Program-made: the position numbers and the translations under genes | From: Syntrophomonas sp. UBA4922 | GTDB lineage: Bacteria > Bacillota > Syntrophomonadia > Syntrophomonadales > Syntrophomonadaceae | Assembly: GCA_002398825.1 (NCBI GenBank) | Contig: DHBS01000005.1 | Span: 82,112-113,394, forward strand | Length of the DNA: 31,283 bases | Direction of reading: 5' to 3' | The notes under the pieces: generated by a model | Told to the model about the DNA's origin: nothing | The model's database searches: none | What the model saw: only the letters and a program-made list of their open reading frames with translations | Shown: positions 8,720-14,983 of the stretch, piece after piece | How the letters are laid out: each line of letters opens with the position of its first letter | How positions within the stretch are numbered: position 1 is the stretch's first letter

Positions 8720-9313
8720 CTATTTGGGCTGGTCATAGCGCCTAAACAACTGGTGAGGCAGTTGCAATATATCCATTACCTTGCCCACCATAAAGTGCAC
8801 CATATCCTGTATTCCCTCAGGATGATGGTAAAAGGCAGGCATGGCCGGCACAATTTGAGCACCCGCCTCTGCCAGCATGAGCATATTTTTTATATGAATT
8901 TTGTTTAATGGCGTTTCCCGGGGCACCACAACCAGTAAGCGGTTTTCTTTCAGCATGACATCAGCGGCCCGTTCCATCAGACTGCTGGCACTGCCATGGG
9001 CCAGCGCCGACAGGGTAGCCATAGTGCAGGGCATAATAACCATGGCATCATTTATATAAGAACCACTGGCCATTGGCGCCGCGATATTATCGTTGTCGTA
9101 AAAAAACAGTCTGGGGCATGAGGAGCGCAGAGCCTCCAGGGCTTGAGCCGCAGTTTCTTCCGGCATCAAGCCTCGCTCCTCTTCCATGACCATCTCAGCC
9201 GCCCGGCTTACGATCACATGAACCTCTCCCCCTGCGGCCAGCAATTCCCTGATCAGGACAATACCGTAAATAACCCCGCTGGCCCCGGTCAACCCGACCG
9301 TAAATCTCTTCAT
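8720..9313 (-). CDS. ubiX: Flavin prenyltransferase UbiX
   Basis: UbiX attaches a dimethylallyl group to FMN, making the prenylated flavin cofactor of UbiD-type decarboxylases. The 197-residue protein has the N-terminal FMN-binding motif (GLTGASGVIYG, 7-17) and the conserved VVPRETPLN.IH segment near the middle, as in the family. The ATG has GGGGGTG six to seven bases upstream. In menaquinone synthesis by the futalosine route a UbiX/UbiD pair is thought to decarboxylate the naphthoate ring after prenylation by MqnP, encoded just upstream. No ubiD-like gene is in this window. Confidence 0.95.
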   Translation of the reverse strand: MKRFTVGLTGASGVIYGIVLIRELLAAGGEVHVIVSRAAEMVMEEERGLMPEETAAQALEALRSSCPRLFFYDNDNIAAPMASGSYINDAMVIMPCTMATLSALAHGSASSLMERAADVMLKENRLLVVVPRETPLNKIHIKNMLMLAEAGAQIVPAMPAFYHHPEGIQDMVHFMVGKVMDILQLPHQLFRRYDQPK

Positions 9314-9368
9314 GGAGCACCCCCATACAGGATTTTGAGTTCCACAATCGTTTACATACTTCCCGCAA

Positions 9369-10217
9369 TCAGCTTAATATATCTGCCAGGGTAGTCATAA
9401 AGATCAACAGACCCACATAGCGATTGATTTTAAAGGATGCGAAATTAACGCGGCTCATATTTTCGGGAGTGACTATCTTGTGTTCATAAAGCAGGATTAT
9501 GGCCGCAATAGCTACCCCAATATAGTACCATCCCCCCAGACTCAATGCCAACCCGCCGGCGATCAAAAATAAGACCATCAATAGGTGCAGTACTTCAGAA
9601 AAGCGAAATGCGCCTTTGATGCCAAAGCGGGCTGGGACTGAATATAGCCCGTGTTTGCGATCGAACTCTATATCCTGGCAGGCATAAGTGATGTCAAACC
9701 CGGCCACCCAGCAGGCTACCGCCAGGCTCAACAGGATGGGCTGCCAGTCCAAACGCCCGGTTACAGCCATCCAGGCGCCAACCGGTCCCATCCCTATGGC
9801 CAGGCCGAGAACAACATGGCACCACCAGGTAAAGCGTTTAGTGTAGGAATATCCCCATAATACCAGTACAGCGAGCGGGGCTAGTTTAACACATAAAGGA
9901 TTGAGTTGGGAAGCAGCTAGAAAGAGCAATATCAGACCGACTACCACCGCCCCCCAAACCAGGCTGAGCGGAAGCTGTCCCGAAGCCATCACCCAATGGG
10001 CGGTGCGGGGATTGGCCTGATCCAGATGGCGGTCTATGATACGGTTGAGGCACAAAGCAGAGGTACGTGCGCTGATCATAGCCAGAGTAATCCAGCCCAA
10101 TTGCCCCGGACTGGGAATCCCTGAAATCGCCAAAAACGACCCCAGATATGCAAACGGCAAGCCAAATAAGGTATGGCCGAAGTCAATCATCTTTAAGAAT
10201 TTAACCATTTTGTTCAA
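9369..10217 (-). CDS. mqnP: UbiA-family aromatic prenyltransferase, MqnP-like (menaquinone, futalosine route)
   Basis: A 282-residue integral membrane prenyltransferase with about eight or nine hydrophobic helices. The two Asp-rich motifs of the UbiA family are present: NRIIDRHLD at about 58-66, followed by ANPRT, and DIEFD at about 182-186, followed by RKHGLYSVPARFG. The mix with ubiX and a polyprenyl synthase supports MqnP over MenA, but that subfamily call is inference. The start is best placed at TTG 10217, which has AGGAG nine bases upstream; an ATG three codons later has no spaced site. The upstream 100 codons of open frame run through a terminator and are not coding. Confidence 0.85.
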   Translation of the reverse strand: MNKMVKFLKMIDFGHTLFGLPFAYLGSFLAISGIPSPGQLGWITLAMISARTSALCLNRIIDRHLDQANPRTAHWVMASGQLPLSLVWGAVVVGLILLFLAASQLNPLCVKLAPLAVLVLWGYSYTKRFTWWCHVVLGLAIGMGPVGAWMAVTGRLDWQPILLSLAVACWVAGFDITYACQDIEFDRKHGLYSVPARFGIKGAFRFSEVLHLLMVLFLIAGGLALSLGGWYYIGVAIAAIILLYEHKIVTPENMSRVNFASFKINRYVGLLIFMTTLADILS

Positions 10218-10290
10218 AGGTACAGATCTCCTGTTACAGAAATGCCCGGATATCACCGGGGAGATAACACCGTCCCGCTGATTGGCATGA

Positions 10291-10315
10291 TAAAAGGCCT
10301 GCTGGCCAGCAGGCC
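10291..10315 (-). terminator. Intrinsic terminator or attenuator between the prenyl-synthase-like gene and mqnP
   Basis: A perfect 20-base palindrome (GGCCTGCTGG and its complement, 10296-10315) is followed on the minus strand by TTTTA. It lies about 38 bases after the stop of the upstream gene and 73 bases before the mqnP start. It should end or attenuate the upstream transcript. No strong promoter is visible between it and mqnP. Confidence 0.7.
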
Positions 10316-10353
10316 AATGTCGCATTTATCAATGCGCTCTATATGCAAATCGT

Positions 10354-11091
10354 TTAAATCGCTGCCCGGGCCAAATGGCCGTTGAGGTAATCCTGGATGA
10401 GCAGTTCCAAGGCAGTGCCGCTCAACATTGATCCCTGATTGATGTAGTGAAACAACTCCTGGCTCTTGTTACAGTGGATCTTAATGGTTTCAGATATAAA
10501 GCCCTGCGGGGCTTGCCCTTCCAAAGCCATACCGACATGGAATCCCAACCGTGCATACCACATAACGGCATCCGGCGCTATATCCTTCAAACGTGCGGCG
10601 GTCAAAAAGGCGGCCTGGTAGAGCGAGGCCCTGGTTTTGGCCACTACCTGCTCAGGCGCGGTCTGAAGCTTATGCTTCATGACCATCCCCTCGTTCATTT
10701 GTCCAATGGTATTTGAGAACACGTCCAAAAGATGATCAGCGCCAATCTCCACCAGCATCTTTAATATGCATCCGAATATATAGTCTCCTATCAAGATGGA
10801 AAACTGCATGTTCTGATCATATACCTGGCCTTCTTCATCATCCCCCACCAATTCATGAATAAAGCTGGCCAGGTAGGTCATCTTGAATACAGCCGCCATT
10901 TTTACGGAATATTCTCGTTGATGGCCCAAGTCACGATACACCGCCAAGACTGCCCGGGACAGTTGATCCCAGGTGTTCTCCTGAGCCGCCTGATCGACAT
11001 AGGCCTGGATAGCATTCCACCACGGCAATAGCCGTTTTTGTACTACCCGGTTGACCTCGTCCAAATCTTGTCTAATCTCACGTTCCACCAT
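10354..11091 (-). CDS. Degenerate isoprenyl-diphosphate-synthase-like protein, possible non-catalytic partner subunit
   Basis: An all-helical 245-residue protein. By eye it follows the fold landmarks of the polyprenyl synthase encoded at 7662-8630: SFIHELVGDD (about 77-86) stands where that enzyme has TLVHDDVIDD; ILIGDYIFG (99-107) matches NAGNFIFSR; a helix ending MNEGMVMKH matches KICEGEIIQ; and LGFHVGMALEGQAPQGF (about 182-198) matches YLGMAFQVTDDILDF. Both catalytic Asp-rich motifs are therefore lost. It may be a small regulatory subunit, as HepS is for HepT, or a paralogue with another job. The ATG at 11091 follows GGGGGGAC, the same leader as hepT; GTG at 11103 and GTG at 11088 are alternatives. 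Function is inference. Confidence 0.65.
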   Translation of the reverse strand: MVEREIRQDLDEVNRVVQKRLLPWWNAIQAYVDQAAQENTWDQLSRAVLAVYRDLGHQREYSVKMAAVFKMTYLASFIHELVGDDEEGQVYDQNMQFSILIGDYIFGCILKMLVEIGADHLLDVFSNTIGQMNEGMVMKHKLQTAPEQVVAKTRASLYQAAFLTAARLKDIAPDAVMWYARLGFHVGMALEGQAPQGFISETIKIHCNKSQELFHYINQGSMLSGTALELLIQDYLNGHLARAAI

Positions 11092-11287
11092 AAGTCCCCC
11101 CACTAACCCTTATGCGTTTGATTATCTTTATCAATTTATTCATATATATCTGTCTGATTATATTCTAAACCATCGTCGGGGAAATACGTCTTCGCAATTA
11201 TTTCCTGTTAGATGTGGCTCTTTCTTATTATCTGCTATTAATTATATAGAAAATATGCGGCTTTAACAGTCCGAATTTTACTTCAGC
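11092..11287. other. AT-rich gap upstream of the prenyl-synthase-like gene
   Basis: No gene is seen. On the minus strand a perfect TATAAT (11157-11162) may be the -10 of a promoter for the 10354-11091 gene, but a matching -35 element is weak. The rest is AT-rich with no clear structure. Confidence 0.35.
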
Positions 11288-11329
11288 ATAAAACAAGGCC
11301 TTACTTGTACTGGTGTCAAGTAAGGCCTT
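11288..11329 (-). terminator. Intrinsic terminator after speD
   Basis: A perfect 13-bp stem (AAGGCCTTACTTG at 11295-11307 with its complement at 11317-11329) and a 9-base loop are followed on the minus strand by GTTTTATG. It ends the speD transcript about 60 bases after the stop codon. The A-run on the other side of the stem is short, so it serves the minus strand best. Confidence 0.8.
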
Positions 11330-11387
11330 TCAGGTTGATTGAGCGCTAACGTTTAACTTACATCGGTCTACTAAAATAGTATCCCTC

Positions 11388-11771
11388 CTAAATATTTACC
11401 ACCAGGCGCTCCTTCTTCTGGCTCTGAACCGTTCCCCGCTTCACTTCTGATGCCGTTACATGGGTAGCCCCAAATTTCTCAGCCAGGTAGTTACAGGCAT
11501 CCCAGGGGTTAACCGATTCGCCGCAGGTAAATACATCTACTGCTGCATATCCCAACTCCGGCCAGGTATGAATTGCCAGGTGCGACTCTGAAATAACAAC
11601 GACTCCACTGACTCCTTGCGGGCTAAACTTGTGAAAAACAACCTCTCTCACTTCAGCTCCAGCCTCCAAAGCAGCATTTATCATGATATCTTCCACTTGA
11701 GCGATATCATTCAATACTTCAAATTGACAGCCATATACTTCGGCTAGTACATGTCGCCCTAAAGACTGCAA
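11388..11771 (-). CDS. speD: S-adenosylmethionine decarboxylase proenzyme (pyruvoyl type, prokaryotic class)
   Basis: Makes decarboxylated S-adenosylmethionine, the aminopropyl donor for spermidine synthase. At 127 residues it is the short class known from Bacillus and Thermotoga. The self-cleavage site is E62-S63 in VVVISESHLAIHTWPE; S63 becomes the pyruvoyl group. H68 and C83 (FTCGESVNP) are the other expected catalytic residues. The start is TTG at 11771 with GGGAGG eight bases upstream; the ATG four bases further up (11775) is out of frame and reads only 18 codons. It is monocistronic, with a strong promoter and a terminator, and sits apart from the speE operon. Confidence 0.95.
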   Translation of the reverse strand: MQSLGRHVLAEVYGCQFEVLNDIAQVEDIMINAALEAGAEVREVVFHKFSPQGVSGVVVISESHLAIHTWPELGYAAVDVFTCGESVNPWDACNYLAEKFGATHVTASEVKRGTVQSQKKERLVVNI

Positions 11772-11846
11772 TCATGTCGCCTCCCTTTTAATTTATTTTT
11801 GTGCTCCCAAACCTCCTTAATGTAGTCGTTAAAACGCACATGTAGA

Positions 11847-11874
11847 ATTTTAGCATAATTTTGTGCATTGTCAA
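11847..11874 (-). promoter_or_regulatory. Sigma-A promoter of speD
   Basis: On the minus strand a consensus -35 TTGACA (11869-11874), a 16-base spacer and -10 TAAAAT (11847-11852, one mismatch). The predicted leader is about 70 bases long. It contains two Shine-Dalgarno-like stretches: AAGGAGG, about 35-40 bases upstream of the start, and GGGAGG next to the TTG start. Confidence 0.75.
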
Positions 11875-12091
11875 TAAAAATAATGTTATATTCCAGGAAA
11901 ATATGCCCTATTGCTCGATAACATCCTCTGAGCCAAAAATACTATTCAATTACTATAATATGCTCTAATTTTTAAAAGTATTTATCCTGGTATAATATAT
12001 AAATATTCTTTATGTATTTTTAGTTTATTGTTATGCTACTAAAAGTAGGACACCTGAAAATGGCTGGTAAAGACCACTCTATTATTCTACA
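11875..12091. other. AT-rich intergenic region between marR and speD
   Basis: The gap between speD and marR is about 320 bases; its speD-proximal part holds the speD promoter. The rest is strongly AT-rich with several TATAAT-like words. I see no open frame with a ribosome binding site, no convincing terminator for marR, and no repeat shared with the rest of the window. Confidence 0.5.
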
Positions 12092-12514
12092 TCAATCCAG
12101 TCCATGCATGAGGTTGTTTATAGCGTGAATAAATTCCTTTTGATTGCCTTCCCCCAGCAAGTCATAGAGCAAAGCGTTGAATTCATATTTTATCTCCACA
12201 ATCTGAGCCGCCACTTCGGCACCCTTTTCGGTAATAAACACCCTGATGGCACGCCGATCCTGGGGATCAAGACGTCTTTCCACCAGTTCATCTTTCTCCA
12301 GTTTGTCAACCAGAACCGTCATGGAAGAACTGTCAATGAGGGTCCGGCTGCCGATTTCTTTTAAGGTGATGCCGTTCTCCTCCTGTAAACAAAAAAGGAT
12401 AAAGCTCTGGGGGATAGTGATCCCGAACTCCTCCAGCCGGCTACCCAAGTGTTTATCGATCTTTTTCATAGTAGCCCGCAGGTTGAAACCGATAAAGGCA
12501 TTCAAACCATTCAT
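12092..12514 (-). CDS. MarR-family winged-helix transcriptional regulator
   Basis: A 140-residue protein with the MarR pattern: an N-terminal dimerisation helix, then a recognition region with ITLKEIGSRTLIDSSSMTVLVDKLEKDELVERR and the wing sequence LDPQDRRAIRVFITEKG. The family binds DNA as dimers and usually represses its own gene and neighbours until a small ligand binds. The ATG has GAGGAG 7-8 bases upstream. It is a single gene, divergent from trpS, and an inverted repeat overlaps its promoter (see 12575-12604), so autoregulation is likely. The ligand and targets cannot be inferred, as no transporter or enzyme gene adjoins it. Confidence 0.9.
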   Translation of the reverse strand: MNGLNAFIGFNLRATMKKIDKHLGSRLEEFGITIPQSFILFCLQEENGITLKEIGSRTLIDSSSMTVLVDKLEKDELVERRLDPQDRRAIRVFITEKGAEVAAQIVEIKYEFNALLYDLLGEGNQKEFIHAINNLMHGLD

Positions 12515-12574
12515 GAGATTACTCCTCTCTTCACGTGCAAATGGTCTCTCTCTTTCTGAACCACTTTATACCAT

Positions 12575-12604
12575 ATTATAAAAGCATGTATGTTTATAAA
12601 ACAA
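12575..12604 (-). promoter_or_regulatory. marR promoter with embedded inverted repeat (likely operator)
   Basis: On the minus strand a perfect -10 TATAAT (12575-12580) and a -35 TTGTTT (12599-12604) are separated by 18 bases. A 7-bp inverted repeat, TTATAAA (12576-12582) and TTTATAA (12593-12599), with a 10-base spacer fills the promoter. That is the size and place expected of a MarR-dimer operator. Regulation by the adjacent MarR protein is inference. Confidence 0.55.
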
Positions 12605-12696
12605 GCAATTCCTCTTCAAAACAGCAGATTTGCCGTTATCTCACCATTATTTGCTGACTGTTGCCGGCTGCGGCTTTTTATTGGTTAGAAAATGCC

Positions 12697-12725
12697 TTGA
12701 AGTAGACCACGCTTCGTGCTATCTT
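12697..12725 (+). promoter_or_regulatory. Promoter of the trpS leader
   Basis: A -35 TTGAAG (12697-12702), a 17-base spacer and a -10 TATCTT (12720-12725) stand about 270 bases before the trpS start. This implies a leader of about 255 bases starting near 12732. Confidence 0.55.
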
Positions 12726-12744
12726 ATTAGCATCGTAAACGATT

Positions 12745-12960
12745 AACCTGCGAAAGAGCATTGGCGGGGATGATGGTCCAAATCAGCTCAGACTTTTTGA
12801 AAACGGGCCCCTCCCCAATAGGATTCAGGAGTTGCCCGGCTGAAGAACCACATAAAAGAGGTGGGCCGGTTTTCCCTGCGAAGGAAATTTAGCAGGCCCG
12901 GGGAGCAACAAGGGCAAGACCCAAAAGCCTCCGTCCCTTGGGGTATGGGGGTTTTTATAT
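12745..12960 (+). ncRNA. Structured 5' leader RNA of trpS (candidate cis-regulatory RNA)
   Basis: Nested inverted repeats fold the leader. Hairpin 1 pairs GAGC and TTGG (from about 12756) with CCAA and GCTC (to about 12790). A three-way junction follows: outer stem GTTGC (12831-12835) with GCAAC (12905-12909); arm A, CCGGC and CCAC (12836-12851) with GTGG and GCCGG (12861-12869); arm B, CCTGC (12875-12879) with GCAGG (12892-12896). CAAGGG (12909-12914) can pair with CCCTTG (12935-12940), which would break the terminator that follows. That is an antiterminator/terminator switch. Leader control of an aminoacyl-tRNA synthetase suggests a T-box, but the invariant UGGN bulge is absent and no specifier loop is recognisable. 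The class is unknown. Confidence 0.55.
12928..12957 (+). terminator. Intrinsic terminator (attenuator) inside the trpS leader
   Basis: A 10-position GC-rich stem (CCTCCGTCCC at 12928-12937 with GGTATGGGGG at 12942-12951; one mismatch, two G-T pairs) with a 4-base loop is followed by TTTTTATAT. It lies between the promoter and the trpS start, so read-through must be regulated. Confidence 0.75.
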
Positions 12961-12991
12961 TGGGAAAAATCGTGTAGTAGGGGGTATGACT

Positions 12992-14032
12992 ATGACTGTT
13001 ATGAAAAAGCGTATCTTAACCGGCGACCGTCCGACAGGAAAACTGCATCTCGGTCATTATGTGGGCAGTTTAGCCAACCGGGTGAAACTTCAACATGATT
13101 ATGAAAGTTTCATTATAATTGCCGATGTTCAAGCCTTGACCACTCACTGGGAAAAAGATGAAAACCTCGCCAGGGATATTTACGATATTACTCTGGACTA
13201 CCTGGCGGCAGGGTTGGACCCCGGACTGGCCACTATATTCTTACAGAGCATGATCCCGGAGATTCACGAATTGACCATGTATTACTCCATGTTTACCTCG
13301 GTCAATGTTTTGCGCCACAATCCCACAGTTAAGAGTGAAGCCGCCCAGCATGGTTTTAAGGACATGACCTATGGATTCCTAGGTTATCCGCTCAGTCAGG
13401 CTGCTGACATCAGTATTTTTAAAGCTCATCTGGTGCCGGTTGGCGAGGACCAGATCCCGCATATTGAACTGGCCCGCAAGATCGTACGTCGTTTTAACGA
13501 TATTTACCAGCCGGTACTGGTAGAACCGGAGGCCCTGATTGGCGCCACCCCTCGCCTGGTAGGTCTGGATGGCAAAAATAAGATGAGCAAAAGCCTGAAT
13601 AATGCCGTCTATTTGTCGGATAAGCCTGAGGTGGTGCAAGAAAAGGTAAGGAATGCGGTCACCGATCCAGCCCGTATACGCAAGACCGATCCGGGGCATC
13701 CTGAGATTTGCACGGTTTTTGAATATCACCGCGTTTTCAATCCTGCCGAGGTTGCAGCCATAGAATCGGATTGCCGTCAGGGCAAAATTGGATGTGTAGC
13801 CTGCAAAAAGAATCTGGCCGCGGTAATAAACCGGCTTCTCGATCCGATGCGTGAAACCAGAAGTTATTATGAAGCCCGCCCTGACGAAGTAAAAGACATT
13901 CTGCTGACTGGCACCGCCAAAGCTCATCAGGTAGCCCGTGAGACCATGTCGGAAGTCAGAGACGCCATGAAAATCGATTATTTTAAGCATGAATTTCCCC
14001 CGGCCTGTCCGGATCAATCTGAGGGCAGCTGA
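12992..14032 (+). CDS. trpS: Tryptophanyl-tRNA synthetase
   Basis: Charges tRNA-Trp. A class I synthetase of 346 residues with the HIGH-type signature HLGH at 19-22 (within TGDRPTGKLHLGHYVGSL) and KMSKS at 197-201. The C-terminal GKIGCVACKK segment is typical of the bacterial family. Several in-frame starts exist. The frame is open from 12938, but that lies in the terminator stem. ATG 12986 is too close to the AGGGGG site; ATG 12992 has it 7 bases upstream; ATG 13001 is also possible. Expression is probably set by the leader attenuator. It is one of two plus-strand genes and appears monocistronic. Confidence 0.97.
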   Translation: MTVMKKRILTGDRPTGKLHLGHYVGSLANRVKLQHDYESFIIIADVQALTTHWEKDENLARDIYDITLDYLAAGLDPGLATIFLQSMIPEIHELTMYYSMFTSVNVLRHNPTVKSEAAQHGFKDMTYGFLGYPLSQAADISIFKAHLVPVGEDQIPHIELARKIVRRFNDIYQPVLVEPEALIGATPRLVGLDGKNKMSKSLNNAVYLSDKPEVVQEKVRNAVTDPARIRKTDPGHPEICTVFEYHRVFNPAEVAAIESDCRQGKIGCVACKKNLAAVINRLLDPMRETRSYYEARPDEVKDILLTGTAKAHQVARETMSEVRDAMKIDYFKHEFPPACPDQSEGS

Positions 14033-14071
14033 GGTTATTACCGGCAGTTAAAAAAGTCAGCGGACCCGGGG

Positions 14072-14257
14072 TCATTTTCCCAGCAGACTGCCCAGCCAGC
14101 GGGCGCAGCCGCCGGCATCAGTAGCCAGTATAAAGATGAGCAGCAAAACCAGCAGACCGATCATATTGTATTGCCATCGCTGCCGGTTGACCTTTTTGAA
14201 AGCTTCGCTTTGCAAATAGTCTTCATACTTTCTCCGGCGTGATCTGCTTTTGTTCAA
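14072..14257 (-). CDS. Small single-span membrane protein of unknown function
   Basis: A 61-residue protein. The N-terminal half is basic (SRSRRRKYEDYLQ..FKKVNRQR), then comes one hydrophobic helix (MIGLLVLLLIFILA, about 32-45) and a short tail with a lone cysteine (GGCARW). By the positive-inside rule the basic half is cytoplasmic. The start is TTG at 14257 with GGGAGG about 8 bases upstream. It converges on trpS across a 39-base gap. I do not recognise a family. The good ribosome site and the coherent topology support a real gene, but the short length leaves doubt. Confidence 0.5.
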   Translation of the reverse strand: MNKSRSRRRKYEDYLQSEAFKKVNRQRWQYNMIGLLVLLLIFILATDAGGCARWLGSLLGK

Positions 14258-14354
14258 AATTCAGGCCTCCCGATTTATTGAGAATTGGACCTTGCGCAAG
14301 GCAAGAACCATCCTCGCTTGCGCTGACCTTTTTCTTCAAGATAAATGATAAAGC

Positions 14355-14392
14355 CCGGGGTTACAACCCTGAACAGTCTTGCAAAACCCCGG
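14355..14392. other. Inverted repeat in the gap between two divergent genes
   Basis: CCGGGGTT (14355-14362) and AACCCCGG (14385-14392) form a perfect 8-bp stem with a 22-base loop. It lies in the 264-base gap between the small membrane protein gene and the plus-strand hypothetical gene. There is no T-run next to the stem. Its role is unknown. Confidence 0.3.
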
Positions 14393-14451
14393 CAGTATGG
14401 GTTTAAGGGTTTTAGTCCGGCATCAGAAGCCCGGTTCAACAGCGGGTGGCA

Positions 14452-14480
14452 TTGTACAAGTCATCCTTTACAGGTACAAT
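14452..14480 (+). promoter_or_regulatory. Promoter of the 145-residue hypothetical gene
   Basis: A -35 TTGTAC (14452-14457), a 17-base spacer and a -10 TACAAT (14475-14480, one mismatch). Just downstream is a tandem 9-base repeat, ATAATCGAC (14486-14494 and 14495-14503), between the promoter and the ribosome site; it could bind a regulator. Confidence 0.5.
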
Positions 14481-14521
14481 TATTTATAATCGACATAATC
14501 GACATTTTAGGGAGTGAAGAC

Positions 14522-14959
14522 ATGCAGGCCGTTAAGGAATTCAGATTGACACTGGTAAAACAAGATAAGCATCTGCGCTTGCCGACGGTAACCTCTATCA
14601 TCGTAGTGCAGAACTTATATGATATTCTCTTCCAATATCTCATAGATCCTGACCAGGAAAGCCGCCTTAAACAGCTGATCGCGTTGATGGAGTTGCATAT
14701 CAAGAGCAAGAGCAGGGCTCCTTTTTCCATACCGATGGAAGAGCTTGAATTCCTGGGCGAAGGTCTGGAGGAATTGAAGCTATTGAATTGGGCTGAGGTT
14801 GCAGTTACGGTGTTCCGCGTAGAAGTGCCGGGAGAGGATGAACCCGCTGAAGAAGACCTGGAGCCGATTTTTGATCTGCTTGAAGAATTATTGACATTTA
14901 AGCGGGTCGGTGACAGCGATCTCATCTATGTGTACCCTTCCCGCTTAACTATGTACTAA
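14522..14959 (+). CDS. Hypothetical acidic protein, no family recognised
   Basis: A 145-residue soluble-looking protein. It starts MQAVKEFRLTLVKQDKHLRLP at an ATG with GGGAG eight to nine bases upstream; a longer frame from 14345 runs through the promoter and is not used. The middle alternates short strands and helices (VTSIIVVQNLYDILFQYL, LKQLIALMELHIKS). The second half is highly acidic (PGEDEPAEEDLEPIFDLLEELL). It has no signal peptide, membrane span or metal motif. It has its own promoter, points toward speB and ends 24 bases from the speB stop, so the two genes converge. No function can be proposed. Confidence 0.7.
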   Translation: MQAVKEFRLTLVKQDKHLRLPTVTSIIVVQNLYDILFQYLIDPDQESRLKQLIALMELHIKSKSRAPFSIPMEELEFLGEGLEELKLLNWAEVAVTVFRVEVPGEDEPAEEDLEPIFDLLEELLTFKRVGDSDLIYVYPSRLTMY

Positions 14960-14983
14960 CTAATTTCCCGAACAAAGGCATTT

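Noticed and set aside
12908..12957. A standard T-box riboswitch in front of trpS
   Set aside because: The antiterminator-like AGGG...ACC and CCCTT are there, but the bases that should be UGGN are CAAG and no specifier loop with UGG is seen. I kept it as an unclassified leader RNA.
12938..12991. Earlier start for trpS in the same frame
   Set aside because: It falls in the terminator stem, is a TTG without a ribosome site, and adds residues absent from the family.
13379..14017. 212-codon open frame antisense to trpS
   Set aside because: Shadow of a well-supported gene, with no ribosome site or recognisable motif.
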